From positions 20,077,501 through 20,141,500 of the forward strand of contig OW203992.1 in NCBI GenBank assembly GCA_934047225.1: a stretch of 64,000 nt of DNA, read 5' to 3'. How positions within the stretch are numbered: the first letter of the stretch is position 1; each line of letters starts with the position of its first letter. Source of the DNA: Ypsolopha sequella (Eukaryota; Arthropoda; Insecta; Lepidoptera; Ypsolophidae). The notes below the pieces were generated by a model. It worked only from the letters and a program-made list of their open reading frames with translations, ran no database searches and was not told the DNA's origin. The position numbers and the translations under genes are program-made. This document shows positions 60,101-63,100 of the stretch, piece after piece.

Positions 60101-63100
60101 TGTTGGCGTTCTTGCAACGGACTACTTTTTGCAACCGTTATTCTGACGGCAACGATGCAACCGTTTTTCATCGTCGGATAAATCGCAAAATGAGACTAGC
60201 TTTTTGACGACACGTCTGGGAATGGTAATAAAACCATTCGGTCCGGACGATGGTTCGATGCATAAACGGGTCTATTAAAGGAAACGCTGTAGTAATGAAA
60301 ACTAGTTGCAATTTCGGTTGTGAAATTGTACCATTGTGGGTAGAACTTACTTTTTTGATTCCTGTCTTTGAGCTTCTTCAAAAGCTTGTACCCACTTGTT
60401 GATGTCAGAATGACACAGAACTAAGTGTATATTTTTAATTGAGCACTTGCACTTGAGGATTGTAGTGAGCAACATTTGAGGTTTCGTGATAAACAGACTC
60501 GTCAAGGTAGCCAACACAAAACCTCGATCAAATCTTGGTTCCTTAAAAATTTCTTCGATTAATTCTTGAACGAAGTCCTGAAAATCATGGAAATATTATG
60601 TGCATTATGAGTAAGTTGGAATGTTATTCAAGAATGTATTGTTCATTTGTATGTTACCGTTTGGAACATTATCGATTGCCGCGAAAGACCCAATGAGGCC
60701 ATAGAAACAGCTTTGGTGATAGGTCTCCTTATGGCGCTAGTAAGTTTTCTTGACCCAGTTCCTATTTTAGAAATTACATTGATTTTATTCCTTAAAACGC
60801 TGTACTCGTCATCTGGATCAAAGTTTTCCTCTAAAAAAATTAAAAATTTCGATGTAAGTGAATATAGTACAATTAAAATAAAATTATATTTAATGCAAAA
60901 GCAGATGTATGCGCGGGTATGTGGAGTTTGAATAATTCAATTCGTAACTATCTATCAGAATATCTATCTTCTGTTCAGAATGAACCTGTAAACTACATAA
61001 CGCCCTCGTGAGCGTTCAGTGTGTGCATTACAAGCTGGTATATCAAGTAGCTACAAAAATTCGGTGTACAGACATACGAACCTCAGTAGCGTGCCTGTCA
61101 TGTAAGCAGGAGGTCGCAGGTTCAAATCCTGGACCGAGGAATTTTTTCAGAAATATTTGTGCTTTTAAATTTGTTTCTAATTGATTTATAGAAGGTAATG
61201 CAATTAGAGTATTCAAAAGCGATGGATTTTGCAATAAAAAAACATAATCTTATCTATCAGAAATGTGAACTGCCCCTGATTGACAATCCCGCTCGCATAG
61301 AGTTATGTTCCGTTTTTTTATTTAGTATTCTCTAGTTGGCGTTAATTATATTATAATAGAACATACGTATATTTAGTATTCTCTAGTTGACGTTAATTAT
61401 ATTATAATAGAACATACGTATATTTAGTATTCTCTAGTTGACGTTAATTATATTATAATAGAACATACGTATATTTAGTATTCTCTAGTTGACGTTAATT
61501 ATATTATAATAGAACATACGTATATTTAGTATTCTCTAGTTGACGTTAATTATATTATAATAGAACATACGTATATTTAGTATTCTCTAGTTGACGTTAA
61601 TTATATTATAATAGAACATACGTATATTTAGTATTCTCTAGTTGACGTTAATTATATTATAATAGAACATACGTATATTTAGTATTCTCTAGTTGACGTT
61701 AATTATATTATAATAGAACATACGTATATTTAGTATTCTCTAGTTGACGTTAATTATATTATAATAGAACATACGTATATTTAGTATTCTCTAGTTGACG
61801 TTAATTATATTATAATAGAACATACGTATATTTCTTAAATCTCTCGAAAATTTCCTGAAGGACTTTTATATGAACCTCTGATTGTTAAAATGAAGTTGTG
61901 GAAGCTGGAAGCCGGTGTGTTAGACTCGTCGATACGAACAGCTTTTTTGCTATGGAGCAAAATCGCGGATCGCGAAAAAAAATCAGCTGTTTTTATGCTT
62001 CCGTACCCAAAGGGCAAAACGGAGTAATATTAATGTCCCGCCGCTGTCCGTTCATATGTCACGGGTTTCAAGCTCTTAGACGGAATGAGATAGAGACCTG
62101 AAATTTTTACGTTAAATTCATTCTCATTCATTCACAAAGAAACGAAAACTTCTGACGTGAATTCGTACCCCAAAACCTAGTCACTAAAACTACCCTTACC
62201 ATTGCACAAACGATTCGATCTCTGAAATAGTAAATCAAAAGAACGTATACCATGATATCACGTGACTTCCGGTGCACGGGCGCCGCCACCTGAGGCACTG
62301 GCCCGGAATACGATAAATCGACTCAATATATTTTCACTACACCTTACTTGATTTGTATCATTACTGTTCATCACCCTTTTGAGCTAGCGTGATGATAAAG
62401 TATAATCTAAGAACCATCTCTGATTATTGTTTTGCCACAAGAAAACTTTCCAATCGGACTATTGCTTCAAGACTACTTAATCGGTACTCCGGAGATACAT
62501 ATATAGGGCCCCTTCCAAACGTACGTGCAATTGTTTATTTTATTTATAACACTTTTTGCACATTTACACAAATAACTTAAAAGACAAAAGAAACAAGGCG
62601 GCACTTATTGCTAACAGCAAACAAAAGCTGAACAAAATAACACGTGGAGGTGTAAATACTAATCAGAAAATAATAGGGAGATCAAGATTAAAATATAAAC
62701 CTAAATATCTAAGACATAAACTTACATTTAAAAATACATGAATAAATAAATTAATACATACCTATAAAATATACACATATCATATAAATAATAAATAAAC
62801 ATACAAAAATTATAATAAAATTGGATATTTGAGTTCTATGATGGTACTCTGTTGAGAAAAATCGCTTCACTTTTATTTTGAAGTGATTTGTATTTTTCAA
62901 TGTCAGAATTGGCACTGGTAAGCGATTCCAGAGTCTTGCAGCGTGTACCGAAAATGAGTCACTGTAAAATCCTGTTCTGTTTTCTGGAATATCTATCCTT
63001 TGACTGTTGCAGGAGCGCATTTCACGCCCGCGTTCATTAATAAATGTGAACCGTCCACGGAGGTACACTACACTATGGAGGAGAGAAAGAATATGAGCAT

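Larger units (their letters stand above)
58077..60350. other. Intron w3-w4 (2.3 kb)
   Basis: Contains a short repeat with inverted ATACACGGGCGC-like ends (58195-58293), a fragment of the GGTGTCAGAGATGTTCCC repeat (58625-58660), a SINE (59045-59311) and MITE A copy 2 (59628-60016). The rest is unassigned. Confidence 0.65.

Noticed and set aside
61075..61142. Functional tRNA-Thr gene
   Set aside because: The 5' acceptor strand and D arm cannot be formed and the T stem is mismatched; a tRNA-derived repeat is more likely.
61321..61830. Regularly spaced repeats as a CRISPR array
   Set aside because: Units are directly adjacent with no unique spacers; this is a eukaryotic minisatellite.
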